This document shows positions 1 through 8,823 of a stretch of DNA of 39,947 bases, in pieces. Origin of the DNA: Bradyrhizobium manausense (GTDB taxonomy: Bacteria; Pseudomonadota; Alphaproteobacteria; Rhizobiales; Xanthobacteraceae). The notes beneath the pieces were generated by a model. The model was not told the origin of the DNA and made no database searches. It saw only the letters and a program-made list of their open reading frames with translations. A program made the position numbers and the translations under genes. The stretch spans positions 290,682-330,628 of the forward strand of contig NZ_LJYG01000108.1 in the NCBI RefSeq assembly GCF_001440035.1, in the 5' to 3' direction. Each line of letters begins with the position of its first letter. The first letter of the stretch is position 1.

Positions 1-1
1 C

Positions 2-325
2 GAGCCGGTCGCGGGCGCGACCTCGAACGCGATCGCCAATCCGGTGCCCGAAGAGGTCAAGCAGGAGCGCTACAACGCGCTGATGGCGCGGCAGCAGAAG
101 ATCTCCGCGCGACGCCTCAAGCGCAAGGTCGGCACGCGCCAGCAGATCATCATCGACGAGGTCGGGCCGACGGTGGCGAAGGGTCGCTCCAAGGCCGATG
201 CGCCTGATATCGACGGCGCGGTGTATCTGTCGAGCCGCCGCCCCTTGCGCGTCGGCGAGATCGTCACCGCGAAGATCGAACGCGCGGACGAATACGATCT
301 GCACGGCAGCGTCGCGGGGTTTTGA
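2..325 (+). CDS. rimO: Ribosomal protein S12 methylthiotransferase RimO, C-terminal part (gene starts before window)
   Basis: This is the last 107 codons of RimO, the radical-SAM enzyme that adds a methylthio group to an aspartate of ribosomal protein S12. The frame is open from base 2, so the 5' part with the Fe-S and radical-SAM domains lies outside the window. Visible are the end of the catalytic region ([18 protein letters not shown]) and the TRAM domain that binds S12, with the family signature [24 protein letters not shown] and [10 protein letters not shown]. The TGA stop at 323-325 is at the normal family position after the TRAM domain. I am confident because this string of conserved blocks is characteristic of RimO rather than of MiaB. 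Confidence 0.93.
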   Translation, partial: EPVAGATSNAIANPVPEEVKQERYNALMARQQKISARRLKRKVGTRQQIIIDEVGPTVAKGRSKADAPDIDGAVYLSSRRPLRVGEIVTAKIERADEYDLHGSVAGF

Positions 326-382
326 GGTCCTCAGCCCGTCTCAGCCCGGCTGACGGGCGAGCGCCGCGCGAAGGGCGGTCCG

Positions 383-458
383 ATGACAGGCTCCGCGAAG
401 CAATCCAGAGTCCCTCCGTGGAGACAGCCTGGGTTGCTTCGCTGCGCTTGCAATGACG
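383..458. repeat. Intergenic palindromic repeat (Bradyrhizobium-type)
   Basis: A short inverted repeat lies between rimO and the next gene: GCGAAGCAA at 395-403 pairs with TTGCTTCGC at 434-442, and the pairing extends to 12 of 13 positions. It ends in GCGCTTGCAATGACG. From memory this wording resembles a dispersed element common in Bradyrhizobium intergenic regions; the copy number cannot be checked here. Confidence 0.55.
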
Positions 459-470
459 ATGTGGAGGCAG

Positions 471-1412
471 TCAGGTTTCCACCAGCCATTTCGGCACCCA
501 GCGCTCCGGCCGCGGGGCGCGGGCGAGATCGGCCTTGGCCTCAGCGAGCAGCGCCGGCTCACCGCCGATGGTTGGCCGCAAATCGTATTCGAAATTCGGC
601 ATGACGCGGCCGTCGGCGTAGAGGCCGAATTTCATCGCGTACCACAGGCCGAGCTCGGGCTGGACGCGGCGCATCTCCTCGCGCAGGTCGCGCAGCAGGG
701 ATTCGATCGAGGCGGCTTCCTCGAAAGGCTGCGGGCCGCGCGATAGCACGCGCGCCTCGTATTGCTGACCAACGATCGCGACCTCGAAATGGGTCTTGTC
801 CCACGCATTCCTGCCCTTGGGCAGATGCGCGGCGAGCCGCCAGCCGAGCTCGGCCATCATCCGGTGATTGGCCCAGTATTCCTCGCGGTCCCGGCTCCAC
901 TTCTCGACGAAACCGCGGAAGTCGGGCAGCTCCCCGTCCTCGCAAGCAACAGGTTCGCCGGCCGGGCGCCGGGCTAGCCATTGCGCAAGCTCAACCGTCT
1001 GCGGCTTGACCTCGTCATGCGGCCGCAAATCGTGCCAGGCCTTGTCGAATTGCTGCGAGGTCAGTTTCGCAAGCAGCGCGTCGAGCGACGGCGCGAGCAG
1101 CTCGTAATCGCCCTCCGAGCCCAGCCCCACGATCGGGGGATCGTCGCGGTCGAGGCCGGCGCCATACCAGCCGCCGACGGCTGAGCCGTCAGGCAGGCGC
1201 ATGAACAGCGCGAAACGGTCGCGCAAAGGACTGCCATCGAAGATCGGGGCCTGATCGGAGAATTGGCCTTGCAGGGAGAAGCAGCCGACGCTGCCCCAGG
1301 GGCGACCGTTCAGCCAGCCGGCAAAATCCAGCAGCAGAGGCGGCGCCTCGATGCCCGGCGGGAACGCGCCGCGAATGCTGTCGAGGTCGATCGGGTAAGG
1401 CGTGTCGGACAA
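471..1412 (-). CDS. Hypothetical protein, possibly SUKH/YezG-like
   Basis: A 313-residue soluble protein with no signal peptide or membrane segment. I do not recognise it firmly. Residues near 90-115 (VGLGSEGDYELLAPSLDAL) look like the end of a SUKH/SMI1-KNR4-type domain. The C-terminal part contains LWYAMKFGLYADGRVMPNFEYD-type wording (residues about 260-282), which resembles the core of YezG/DUF600 immunity proteins (a Trp, a GxF/V block, then an FxYD-like end). Both resemblances are inference from pattern memory. The gene stands alone, convergent with rimO and divergent from the TPR gene at 1538. No toxin partner is visible next to it, so an immunity role is not established. ATG at 1412 is used because it gives a full-length soluble N-terminus. 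Confidence 0.7.
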   Translation of the reverse strand: MSDTPYPIDLDSIRGAFPPGIEAPPLLLDFAGWLNGRPWGSVGCFSLQGQFSDQAPIFDGSPLRDRFALFMRLPDGSAVGGWYGAGLDRDDPPIVGLGSEGDYELLAPSLDALLAKLTSQQFDKAWHDLRPHDEVKPQTVELAQWLARRPAGEPVACEDGELPDFRGFVEKWSRDREEYWANHRMMAELGWRLAAHLPKGRNAWDKTHFEVAIVGQQYEARVLSRGPQPFEEAASIESLLRDLREEMRRVQPELGLWYAMKFGLYADGRVMPNFEYDLRPTIGGEPALLAEAKADLARAPRPERWVPKWLVET

Positions 1413-1537
1413 GGCTGAAAACTATCTTGGTGGTCCCGTCCCCTTTGGTCTGCCCCGGCCCAAGTCCGGTTCGAACCGATTCGTATCCCGAGATCACAAA
1501 CGCGCTAGAGGGTCATAGGTTTCTGCGCAGCGATCAG

Positions 1538-2686
1538 ATGACATGCAATCACAAGATCGATATCCGGCCAGCGCTGCGCGCACTGGCAACTGCCTTGACC
1601 CTGCTCGCGTTTCCGGCCGCAGCGCAATCCCCATCGGCCGCGCAGGGGCGGCAATGGTGCTTCGGTTCCAAAGAGGTCAATGACGAGCAGCGGCTGGCGG
1701 GTTGCTCGGCCGTGCTGCAGGCAAATCCGTCGAATCAGCGCGCGCTCGCCAACCGTGGCGAGATCTATCGGCGCAAGCGCGAGACCGAGCGCGCGCTGGC
1801 CGATCTCAACCGCGCGGTCGATCTCGACGAGACCGATGCCATCGCGTGGTTCAATCGCGGCATCGTCCACGACGATCTCGGCGACCGCGACCACGCCATC
1901 ATGGACTACACCCGCGCCATCCGCCTCATTCCCGATGACGCCTGGTACTACAACAACCGCGGCAATTCCTACATCGGCAAAGGCGACTACGAGCATGCGC
2001 TCGCCGACTACAACAAGGCGATCAAGCTCGATCCGAAATTCGCGCTCGCCTTCTACAACCGGGGCAGCGCCTATCGCGAACATGGCGAGGCCGATCGTGC
2101 GCTGGCCGATCTCGACATGTCGATCAAGCTCGATCCGGCCTATGGCCCGGCCTATGGCAACCGCGCGCGCATCTTTCGCGATCGCGGCGATCGCGATCGC
2201 GCGCTCGCCGATTTCGCCAAGTCGATCGAGCTCAACCCGGACAACGACCGCGATTTCTATGCGCGCGCGAACATGTATTTCGGCACGCATGATTATGCGC
2301 TGGCGCTCGCGGATTACGATCGTGCGCTCAAGGCCAATGCAAGTCATGCCGGCGTATTCAATTCGCGCTGCATGACGCGTGCGATCCTCGGCCGATTGCA
2401 GGAGGCGCTGGCCGATTGCGAGCAGTCGCTGCGGATGGCCCCGAACGATCCTGACACGCTGGACAGCCGCGCCCTCACCTATCTCAAGCTCGGCAATCTC
2501 GACGCGGCGATTGCCGACTACGACGCCGCGCTGCGCGCAAAGCCGAAGCTCGACTCATCGCTGTACGGACGCGGGCTTGCGAAGCGAAAGCAGGGCGACA
2601 CCGCAGGCGCCGAACGCGACATCGCGGCGGCGAAAGCGATCAACGCCGGGATCGCCGAAATGTTTTCGCATTACGGTGTCGAGTAG
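1538..2686 (+). CDS. Secreted tetratricopeptide-repeat protein
   Basis: The start is placed at ATG 1538 rather than at an upstream in-frame start (1427), because residues 1-30 then form a signal peptide: positively charged start, LRALATALTLLAF core and an AAAQ cleavage region. The mature protein is built almost entirely of 34-residue TPR units (ALADLNRAVDLDETDAIAWF, ALADYNKAIKLDPKFALAF and similar), about nine in a row from residue 65 to the end. TPR arrays form a superhelical protein-binding scaffold, here probably in the periplasm. The binding partner cannot be predicted. It is 382 residues long and ends at the TAG at 2684-2686. Confidence 0.85.
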   Translation: MTCNHKIDIRPALRALATALTLLAFPAAAQSPSAAQGRQWCFGSKEVNDEQRLAGCSAVLQANPSNQRALANRGEIYRRKRETERALADLNRAVDLDETDAIAWFNRGIVHDDLGDRDHAIMDYTRAIRLIPDDAWYYNNRGNSYIGKGDYEHALADYNKAIKLDPKFALAFYNRGSAYREHGEADRALADLDMSIKLDPAYGPAYGNRARIFRDRGDRDRALADFAKSIELNPDNDRDFYARANMYFGTHDYALALADYDRALKANASHAGVFNSRCMTRAILGRLQEALADCEQSLRMAPNDPDTLDSRALTYLKLGNLDAAIADYDAALRAKPKLDSSLYGRGLAKRKQGDTAGAERDIAAAKAINAGIAEMFSHYGVE

Positions 2687-2792
2687 CCCTCACTGCCGTC
2701 TTCGCGTGCGAATGTGACACTATAGTGCATTCACGCAGAGGTCACGGACTCGTCCTAATCCTCGCGCGCTTTCAACGCGAGCGAGGATTTTG

Positions 2793-3434
2793 ATGAGCCG
2801 CCTCCCGGACATGCTGCGCACGCAGCGCTTCGACGATTACCGCTTCTACCACCAGAGCACCGTCAATCAGACGCTGCACCTGTTCAGCGCGATCATCTTC
2901 CTGGCTTGCTATGCGCTGCTGTTCAGGGATCCCGCGCTCGCCGGTTTGGTCGGCTGGCTCGCGATGCTGACGCGGCAGACCGGGCATTTCTTCTTCGAGC
3001 CGAACGGCTATGACGCGGTCAACGAGGTCAGCAATGAATACAAGGAGGCCGTGAAGGTCGGCTACAACCAGACCCGCAAGATCATCCTCTTGCTGGTCTG
3101 GGGCAGCGCGCCGATTGCGCTGTATGCATACCCGAGGCTGTTCGGCCTGTTTGCTGCACCGGTCGATCGCCTCGACTTCATCCGCCATGTCGGCGTGCTC
3201 TGGCTCGCGATCGGCGTCAGTGGCGCCCTGGCGCGCATGCTGCAGCTGTTCGTAGCGCGCGGCGTCGCGACGGGACTGGTGTGGGGCTTCAAGGTGCTGA
3301 CCGATCCCTTCCACAACGTCGCGCTGTACTGGAATTCGCCGCTCAAGCTGATGCGCGGCGAGCTGATCGACAGTGCGATTGCCGATGCGAACTGGGGCGA
3401 CGAGGCACCCGAGGAAGCCGCGCATCCGACCTGA
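2793..3434 (+). CDS. Small integral membrane protein, possibly Mpo1/DUF962-like
   Basis: A 213-residue protein with about four hydrophobic segments (residues near 30-48, 53-65, 95-118 and 130-150). An N-terminal block, YHQSTVNQTLHLFSAIIF, recalls the HPxNxxxHxxG start of the Mpo1/DUF962 family, and GHFFFEPN at about residues 67-74 recalls that family's GHxxFExN signature. Mpo1 is an iron-dependent dioxygenase that shortens 2-hydroxy fatty acids. Whether this protein shares that chemistry is inference. ATG 2793 is preferred over TTG 2790. The gene is monocistronic, with about 100 bases separating it from the upstream TPR gene. Confidence 0.7.
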   Translation: MSRLPDMLRTQRFDDYRFYHQSTVNQTLHLFSAIIFLACYALLFRDPALAGLVGWLAMLTRQTGHFFFEPNGYDAVNEVSNEYKEAVKVGYNQTRKIILLLVWGSAPIALYAYPRLFGLFAAPVDRLDFIRHVGVLWLAIGVSGALARMLQLFVARGVATGLVWGFKVLTDPFHNVALYWNSPLKLMRGELIDSAIADANWGDEAPEEAAHPT

Positions 3435-3485
3435 GCGATGCAGGCCAGCCAAAACGACCGGCTTGACAGACCTGTCCTTCGGCTG

Positions 3486-3653
3486 TACGGACGCGCCCCA
3501 TGATCAAGTCTCGGACCCACCGCCGCGCAGCTTTCCGTCGTCGCTCCAGCGACGATGATGGGTTGCGCCATGTCCGACGACGCTGCTGAACCAGTCATTC
3601 AGCTTCAGTTTTCGAGAAGGCCGCACCCGCAAAGTGCGGCCTTCCTGCTTTTT
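3486..3653 (+). ncRNA. Candidate small RNA ending at an intrinsic terminator
   Basis: Between the membrane-protein gene (ends 3434) and the aminotransferase (starts 3691) there is a TTGACA box at 3463-3468. About 17 bases on is a poor -10 candidate (TACGGA, 3486-3491), followed by a GC-rich stretch with a local hairpin (TCGTCGCT 3538-3545 with AGCGACGA 3548-3555) and a textbook terminator at 3616-3653. No convincing reading frame fills the interval. The arrangement suggests a short independent transcript, but no RNA family is recognised and the -10 box is weak. Confidence 0.3.
3616..3653 (+). terminator. Rho-independent terminator
   Basis: A perfect 11-bp stem: GAAGGCCGCAC (3616-3626) pairs with GTGCGGCCTTC (3634-3644), with a 7-base loop followed by CTGCTTTTT. 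It lies before the aminotransferase start, so it ends transcription from upstream and insulates that gene. Confidence 0.8.
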
Positions 3654-3690
3654 GCGTCCCGTTTTCAACCCGCTTCCAGAGGAGCTCGAC

Positions 3691-4887
3691 ATGACCACCG
3701 CCACCCATCCGTATGACGCGCTGATGGACATCACTGCACGGCCCAAGGCGGTGTTCGTGCGCGGCGCCGGCTCATACCTCTGGGACGACAGCCGCAAGCG
3801 CTATCTCGATTTCGTGCAGGGCTGGGCCGTCAACTGCCTCGGCCACTCCCCGCCGGCGGTTGCGGATGCGCTCGCCTCGCAGGCCAAGCGGCTGCTGACG
3901 CCGAGCCCGGCCTTCTACAACGAGCCGAGCCTCAAACTCGCGCAGGCGCTGGTCGAGACCAGCGCATTCGACCAGGTGTTCTTTGCCAATTCCGGCGCCG
4001 AGGCCAATGAGGGCGCGATCAAGCTCGCGCGCAAATATGGCAGCCTCTACAAAGGCGGCGCGTTCGAGATCATCAGCTTCGAAGGCGGCTTCCACGGCCG
4101 CACGCTGGCGACGATGTCGGCTTCCGGCAAGAAGGCGTTCGAGCCGCTGTTCGAGCCGAAAGTATCAGGCTTCAAGAAGGCGAAGCTGAACGATATCGCC
4201 TCGGTCGAGACGCTGATTAACGGCAACACCGTGGCCGTGATGCTGGAGCCGATCCAGGGCGAGTCAGGCGTGTGGCCGGCGACCGATCAGTTCCTGCGGG
4301 AGCTGCGCGCGCTGACCGAAGCGCACGGCCTGCTGCTCATCCTTGACGAGATCCAGACCGGCATGGGCCGGACCGGAAAGCTCTTCCATTACGAGCACAC
4401 GGGCATCGCGCCTGACATCATGACGCTCGGCAAGGGCATCGGCGGCGGGGTGCCGCTCGCGGCGCTGCTTGCGACCGAACGCGCCTCCTGCTTCGAGCAC
4501 GGCGACCAGGGCGGCACCTTCAACGGCAATCCGGTGATGTGCGCGGCCGGGCTCGCGGTGCTGGAACAGGTCAGCAAGCCGGACTTCCTGAAGCAGGTGA
4601 CCGAGACCGGCTTGCTGCTCGAAAGCGAGCTGCAAAAAGTCTCGGTGCGGCACGGCCTCGGCGGCGTGCGCGGCCGCGGCCTGTTGCTCGCGCTCGACCT
4701 CAAGCTGCCGATCGCACCCGGCATCGTTGCGCAGGCGTTCGAGGCCGGCGTGCTGCTCAACGCACCGCAGCTCGACACGTTGCGCTTCATGCCGGCGCTG
4801 AACGTCACGAAAGCTGAGATCGCCGAGATGATCGGTTGTCTCGACGAGATCCTGACCAAGGCCGGTGCGGCGCGACGGGTGGCGTGA
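3691..4887 (+). CDS. argD: Acetylornithine-type class III aminotransferase
   Basis: A 398-residue PLP enzyme of the acetylornithine/ornithine aminotransferase family, which transfers amino groups between N-acetylornithine and 2-oxoglutarate in arginine synthesis. The PLP lysine is K248 in [15 protein letters not shown]; upstream are the cofactor-binding [11 protein letters not shown] and the [18 protein letters not shown] block. [11 protein letters not shown] and the end [14 protein letters not shown] are ArgD-like, and the length is typical of ArgD. ATG 3691 is chosen over an in-frame upstream codon at 3634 because the upstream part would be the terminator hairpin, and AGAGGAG at 3678-3684 is a good ribosome-binding site. 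It stands alone and may be a second ArgD paralogue of slightly different specificity. Confidence 0.85.
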   Translation: MTTATHPYDALMDITARPKAVFVRGAGSYLWDDSRKRYLDFVQGWAVNCLGHSPPAVADALASQAKRLLTPSPAFYNEPSLKLAQALVETSAFDQVFFANSGAEANEGAIKLARKYGSLYKGGAFEIISFEGGFHGRTLATMSASGKKAFEPLFEPKVSGFKKAKLNDIASVETLINGNTVAVMLEPIQGESGVWPATDQFLRELRALTEAHGLLLILDEIQTGMGRTGKLFHYEHTGIAPDIMTLGKGIGGGVPLAALLATERASCFEHGDQGGTFNGNPVMCAAGLAVLEQVSKPDFLKQVTETGLLLESELQKVSVRHGLGGVRGRGLLLALDLKLPIAPGIVAQAFEAGVLLNAPQLDTLRFMPALNVTKAEIAEMIGCLDEILTKAGAARRVA

Positions 4888-4895
4888 GACAGATC

Positions 4896-4978
4896 GTCAT
4901 TCCCGGGCGGTCCGCAGGACCGAGCCCGGAATCCCGAGGTTCCGGGTTCGATGCTTCGCATCGCCCCGGAACGACGAG
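4896..4978. repeat. Palindromic intergenic repeat between convergent genes
   Basis: The gap between the aminotransferase and the quinone oxidoreductase is filled by nested palindromes: GTCATTCCCGGGCGG, GGAATCCCGAGGTTCCGG, and CGATGCTTCGCATCG followed by CCCCGGAACGAC. This is the kind of dispersed REP-like element seen in Bradyrhizobium and Rhodopseudomonas. It may also act as a two-way transcription stop for the converging genes. Confidence 0.6.
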
Positions 4979-4979
4979 C

Positions 4980-5954
4980 TCACGGCTTCAGGATCGACGC
5001 GCCCGTCGTCTTGCGGCTTTCCAGATCGATATGCGCCTTCGCCGCGTCCTTCAGCGCATAGGCGTGGTTGATCGGCACGTGCAGCTTGCCGTTGATGACG
5101 GCGGAGAACAGCGTATCGGCGCCTTCCAGCAGCTCCTTGCGCGTGCCGATATAGTCGTTGAGCTTCGGCCGGGTCGCAAATAGCGAGCCGTGATTGTTCA
5201 GCTCCGCGATCGAGAACGGCGGCACCGGGCCTGAGGCGTTGCCGAACGAGACGAACATGCCGCGCGGCTTCAGGCACGACAACGAGCCCGGGAAGGTCGA
5301 TTTGCCGACGCCGTCATAGACGACGTCGCAGCCCTCGTTGCGGCTGATCTGCTTGACGCGCGCGACGAAGTCTTCCTCGTTATAGAGGATGACGTGATCG
5401 CAGCCATTGGCCTCCGCGAGCTCGGCCTTTTCGCGCGAGCCCACCGTGCCGATGACATGCGCGCCGAGCGCCCTCGCCCATTGGCAGGCCAAGAGGCCGA
5501 TGCCGCCGGCAGCGGCATGGATCAGCACGCGGTGATGCGGCTCGACCTTGAAGGTCTTGTGCAGCAGATACCAGACGGTCAGGCCCTTCAGCATCAGCAC
5601 GGCGCCCTGCTCGTGGGTGATGTGATCGGGCAGCTTGACCAGCCTTTCCCAGGGGATGTTGCGCTCGCTCGTGTATGCGCCGAGATTATGGTAGTAGGCG
5701 ACGCGATCGCCGGGATGAAAATTGGTCACGCCCGGCCCGACGGCGACGACCTCGCCCGAGGCCTCGTTGCCCGGGATGAAGGGCAGTGCCGGCGCCTTGT
5801 AGAGGCCGGTGCGATAGTAGACGTCGATGAAGTTCAGGCCGACCGCGTGCTGGCGGATGCGCACCTCGCCGGGTCCGGGCGCCGGCAGCTCGACGCTCTC
5901 ATAGACCAGCGCTTCGGGGCCTCCGACCTTGTGCACACGGACCGCTTTGGTCAT
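4980..5954 (-). CDS. NADPH:quinone oxidoreductase (zeta-crystallin type)
   Basis: A 324-residue zinc-independent member of the medium-chain dehydrogenase/reductase family, which reduces quinones with NADPH. The N-terminal GroES-like domain (MTKAVRVHKVGGPEALVYE, then GLNFIDVYYRTGLYK and PFIPGNEASGEVVAVG) is followed by the Rossmann fold with HAAAGGIGLLACQWARALG at about residues 143-161. The catalytic zinc ligands of alcohol dehydrogenases are absent, as expected for quinone reductases. The start at 5954 follows AGGAGG at ideal spacing, whereas an upstream in-frame ATG at 5975 precedes that site. It is convergent with the aminotransferase gene. Confidence 0.9.
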   Translation of the reverse strand: MTKAVRVHKVGGPEALVYESVELPAPGPGEVRIRQHAVGLNFIDVYYRTGLYKAPALPFIPGNEASGEVVAVGPGVTNFHPGDRVAYYHNLGAYTSERNIPWERLVKLPDHITHEQGAVLMLKGLTVWYLLHKTFKVEPHHRVLIHAAAGGIGLLACQWARALGAHVIGTVGSREKAELAEANGCDHVILYNEEDFVARVKQISRNEGCDVVYDGVGKSTFPGSLSCLKPRGMFVSFGNASGPVPPFSIAELNNHGSLFATRPKLNDYIGTRKELLEGADTLFSAVINGKLHVPINHAYALKDAAKAHIDLESRKTTGASILKP

Positions 5955-6029
5955 CACCTGACCTCCTCTTCGCATCGGCCAGCGAAAGACATCACGCCCG
6001 CCTTGTCAACTCGCCCCAGAGTGGAACGG

Positions 6030-6758
6030 TTACGGCTTGCCGGCCTTCCTGCGGTTGCGCTTGGCCAGCACGTTGAAGAATTCCACCGCCGCCGAGAACG
6101 CAATTGCGAAATAGATGTAGCCGCGCGGAATGTGGAATTTGAATCCGTCCGCAACCAGGGCGACGCCGATCAGCACCAGAAATGCCAGGGCCAGCATTTT
6201 GGTGGTCGGATGTTCGGCGACGAATCGCGCCACGGGTCCTGAGGAAATGTACATGATCAGGCAGGCGATCACGACGGCCGCAATCATGATCTCGAGGTCC
6301 TGGGCCATGCCGATCGCGGTGATGATCGAGTCAAGCGAGAACACGATGTCGATGATGACGATCTGGACGATCACCCAGAAGAAGGCGCTGCCAGCGGACT
6401 TGCCCTCGCCCTCCTCCTCGTCGGCGTCGACTTCAGCATGGATCTCGTGCGTCGCCTTCGCGATCAGGAACAGGCCGCCGCCGATCAGGATGAGGTCGCG
6501 CCAGGAGAAGTCGTAGCCTTGAACCGAGAACACCGGCGCGGTCAGGCCGATCAGCCAGACCAGCACGCTGAGCAGGATGATGCGGAAGACCAGCGCCAGC
6601 GCCAGCCCGATCTGGCGGGCGCGACGGGCCTGCGGTTCGGGGATGCGCGAGACGATCACCGACAGGAAGATGACGTTATCGATGCCGAGCACGATCTCGA
6701 GCGAGGTCAGGGTGAGCAGCGCTGCCCAGGCCTCGGGGCTGGTTAACAGATGCATCAT
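6030..6758 (-). CDS. TerC-family integral membrane protein
   Basis: A 242-residue membrane protein of the TerC/YkoY family, implicated in tellurite resistance and in metal-ion export coupled to secreted enzymes. The hallmark acidic membrane motifs are both present: LEIVLGIDNVIFLSV near residue 20 and VFSLDSIITAIGM near residue 135. There are about seven hydrophobic segments and a charged loop rich in Asp/Glu (HAEVDADEEEGEGK, about residues 100-113). Its start overlaps the stop of the phosphatidylcholine synthase gene upstream on the same strand, so the two are probably co-translated. The reading frame stays open far upstream of the true start because it passes under that gene; I reject that extension. 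Confidence 0.9.
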   Translation of the reverse strand: MMHLLTSPEAWAALLTLTSLEIVLGIDNVIFLSVIVSRIPEPQARRARQIGLALALVFRIILLSVLVWLIGLTAPVFSVQGYDFSWRDLILIGGGLFLIAKATHEIHAEVDADEEEGEGKSAGSAFFWVIVQIVIIDIVFSLDSIITAIGMAQDLEIMIAAVVIACLIMYISSGPVARFVAEHPTTKMLALAFLVLIGVALVADGFKFHIPRGYIYFAIAFSAAVEFFNVLAKRNRRKAGKP

Positions 6759-7492
6759 TCGAACGATCTCACAAGGCGGATCAAGGCGTCGCTGAATGCG
6801 ATCCAGAACGCGATCGCGCAGAGCGCCACCGTCACGCCGGTGCCGACACGGAAATCCATCTCCAGCACGTAGAAGGCGAGCACGCCCCACAGCACGATCA
6901 GCGACATCGTCAGCCAGCGCAGTCGCACGACGCGAACCGGATGCAGCACATGGAAAGGCACGAAGGTCAGCACCACCAGCGCCGCGACCAGCAGCGTCGA
7001 CGACAGTGGCGGCCAGTGCAGCAGGAACAAATAGAACGCCGCTGCATTCCACAGTGCCGGAAAGCCGCGGAAATGATTGTCGTCCGCCTTCATGCGCAGA
7101 TCGGCGAAATAGAGCGCGCTGGTGACGATGATGGCGATCCCGAGCAAGGGCGCCGCAACCGGCAGCAGCATGCCGCTCGCAACGATCGCATAGGCCGGCA
7201 CGAAGACATAGGTGACGAAATCGACCACGAGGTCGAGCACGTCTCCGGACCAGTTCGGCTGCACGGTCTTGACGTCGAGCAGGCGCGCGATCGGCCCGTC
7301 GATGGCGTCGATGATCAGGGCAACGCCAAGCCAACCGAACATCGCGGCCCAATGCTCGCGCACGGCCTCGAGCATCGCGAGCAGCGCGATCGCCGCGCCG
7401 AAGGCGGTGAAGATGTGCACCGAAAACGCCGCGGCACGGACCACCGGCGTCGGCTTCAGCGAATCCTCTTGGCTGTCCATCTGGGTTTCCAT
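6755..7492 (-). CDS. pcs: Phosphatidylcholine synthase
   Basis: A CDP-alcohol phosphatidyltransferase that condenses CDP-diacylglycerol with choline to make phosphatidylcholine directly, a route found in rhizobia and relatives. The catalytic motif is visible as DAIDGPIARLLDVK and then GDVLDLVVD (DGxxAR followed by GxxxDxxxD), embedded in QPNWSGDVLDLVVDFVTYV, which is typical of Pcs. HPVRVVRLRWL and about seven membrane segments complete the fold. ATG 7492 is chosen; earlier in-frame GTG 7525 has no better ribosome-binding site. The last bases overlap the TerC gene, giving a two-gene operon. Pcs requires Mn2+ and sits in the inner membrane. Confidence 0.92.
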   Translation of the reverse strand: METQMDSQEDSLKPTPVVRAAAFSVHIFTAFGAAIALLAMLEAVREHWAAMFGWLGVALIIDAIDGPIARLLDVKTVQPNWSGDVLDLVVDFVTYVFVPAYAIVASGMLLPVAAPLLGIAIIVTSALYFADLRMKADDNHFRGFPALWNAAAFYLFLLHWPPLSSTLLVAALVVLTFVPFHVLHPVRVVRLRWLTMSLIVLWGVLAFYVLEMDFRVGTGVTVALCAIAFWIAFSDALIRLVRSFE

Positions 7493-7620
7493 GACTTCTG
7501 CTACCAGAACGGGACCGGTTTGCACATCCGCCAGCGCGGCATTGCGCCGCGCAACCAGTCATAAAACGCGGCAAAATAGGTGGGCTTGAATTTGCCGCAG
7601 GGCGTGTCAAATGTCGTTCC

Positions 7621-8805
7621 ATGACAGACGCATCGACACTTTTTGACGCAAGCGTCATCGGCGGTGGGCCGGCCGGCCTTGCCGCGGCAATTGCGCTCGC
7701 GCAGCGAGGAGCGCGCACCGCGCTGGTCGCCCGGCGCCTGCCCTATGCCGACAACAGGACCACCGCGCTGCTCGGTGCCTCCGTCGACCTGCTGGAGAGC
7801 CTCGACGTCTGGCCCCGCTGTAGTGACAAGGCCGCGGCGCTCGAGGTCATGCGCCTCGTCGACGACACTGGCCGCCTGTTCCGCGCGCCGGAGGTCCGAT
7901 TCTCCTGTCACGAGATCGGGCTCGACGCCTTCGGCTACAACATCGACAACCGCTCACTGATGCTGGCGCTCGAAGCGCGCGCGGCCGGGCTCTCCAATCT
8001 CGTTCGTTTCGATGACGAAGCCGAGAGCGTCGTCATCGAAGCCGACGACGTCGCGATCCGCACGGCTGGCGGACAGTTTCTGGGCGCCCGGCTCGTGGTC
8101 GGCGCTGACGGCCGGCATTCGCTGTGCCGGGAGGCCGCCGGCATTGCGATGACGAGGCGCGAGCTCACGCAAACCGCCCTGACCTTCAACGTCGGTCATA
8201 TCAGGCCACACCGCAACGTGTCGACCGAGTTCCACACACCGCACGGCCCCTGCGTGTTCGTGCCCCTGCCCGGCAACCGCTCCAGCGTGGTCTGGGTCTC
8301 CGCCCCCGCCGAGGCCGAGCGGCTTCGCGCCCTCGGCGACGATGATCTCTCCGCCGCGATCGAGAAGCAGTCGCATTCCATCCTCGGCCGCATGACGGTC
8401 GAGCCGGGCCGCAATCTGTTTCCACTGGCGATCGAGCGGCCGCAATCCTTCGCCCGCGACCGTATCGCGCTGGTCGGCGAAGCCGCCCATGTGGTTCCTC
8501 CGATCGGCGCCCAGGGCCTCAATCTCGGCCTGCGCGATGCGGCCGACATCGCCAGGCTCGCCGGCGAGGCCATCGCATCAGGACAGGACCCGGGCGCGAA
8601 TGAGGTGCTCAGGCGTTACGACCGGGCGCGGCGGCCTGACATTCTGAGCCGGACCTTTGCGATCGACATCGCCAATCGCTCGCTGCTCAACGACTTCCTG
8701 CCGCTCCAGCCCATCCGCGCCGTCGGCATGCATTTGCTGGGTGCCATCGGGCCGCTCCGCCGGTTCGCCATGCGCGAAGGGCTGACGCCGACGTGGCGCA
8801 AATGA
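7621..8805 (+). CDS. UbiH/UbiF/COQ6-type FAD-dependent hydroxylase
   Basis: A 394-residue flavoprotein monooxygenase of the ubiquinone-biosynthesis hydroxylase family, which hydroxylates the aromatic ring of ubiquinone precursors. The FAD-binding Rossmann motif GGGPAGLAAAIALAQRG is at residues 12-28; the middle LVVGADGRHSLCR is the DG motif; and the second FAD motif is RIALVGEAAHVVPPIGAQGLNL with the usual GLRDAADIARL tail. The family normally has GDAAH where this protein has GEAAH, a conservative change. Which ring position it hydroxylates cannot be told from sequence. ATG 7621 opens the gene; the divergent pcs operon starts 128 bases away. Confidence 0.88.
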   Translation: MTDASTLFDASVIGGGPAGLAAAIALAQRGARTALVARRLPYADNRTTALLGASVDLLESLDVWPRCSDKAAALEVMRLVDDTGRLFRAPEVRFSCHEIGLDAFGYNIDNRSLMLALEARAAGLSNLVRFDDEAESVVIEADDVAIRTAGGQFLGARLVVGADGRHSLCREAAGIAMTRRELTQTALTFNVGHIRPHRNVSTEFHTPHGPCVFVPLPGNRSSVVWVSAPAEAERLRALGDDDLSAAIEKQSHSILGRMTVEPGRNLFPLAIERPQSFARDRIALVGEAAHVVPPIGAQGLNLGLRDAADIARLAGEAIASGQDPGANEVLRRYDRARRPDILSRTFAIDIANRSLLNDFLPLQPIRAVGMHLLGAIGPLRRFAMREGLTPTWRK

Positions 8806-8823
8806 CTTGGCGGCGATAGCTGA

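Noticed and set aside
1467..1500. tRNA-like GGTTCGAACC near the TPR gene
   Set aside because: No acceptor or anticodon arms can be drawn around it.
6759..7718. N-terminal extension of the TerC gene to 562 codons
   Set aside because: The extra part is the shadow of the pcs gene; the family length and an ATG at 6758 define the real start.
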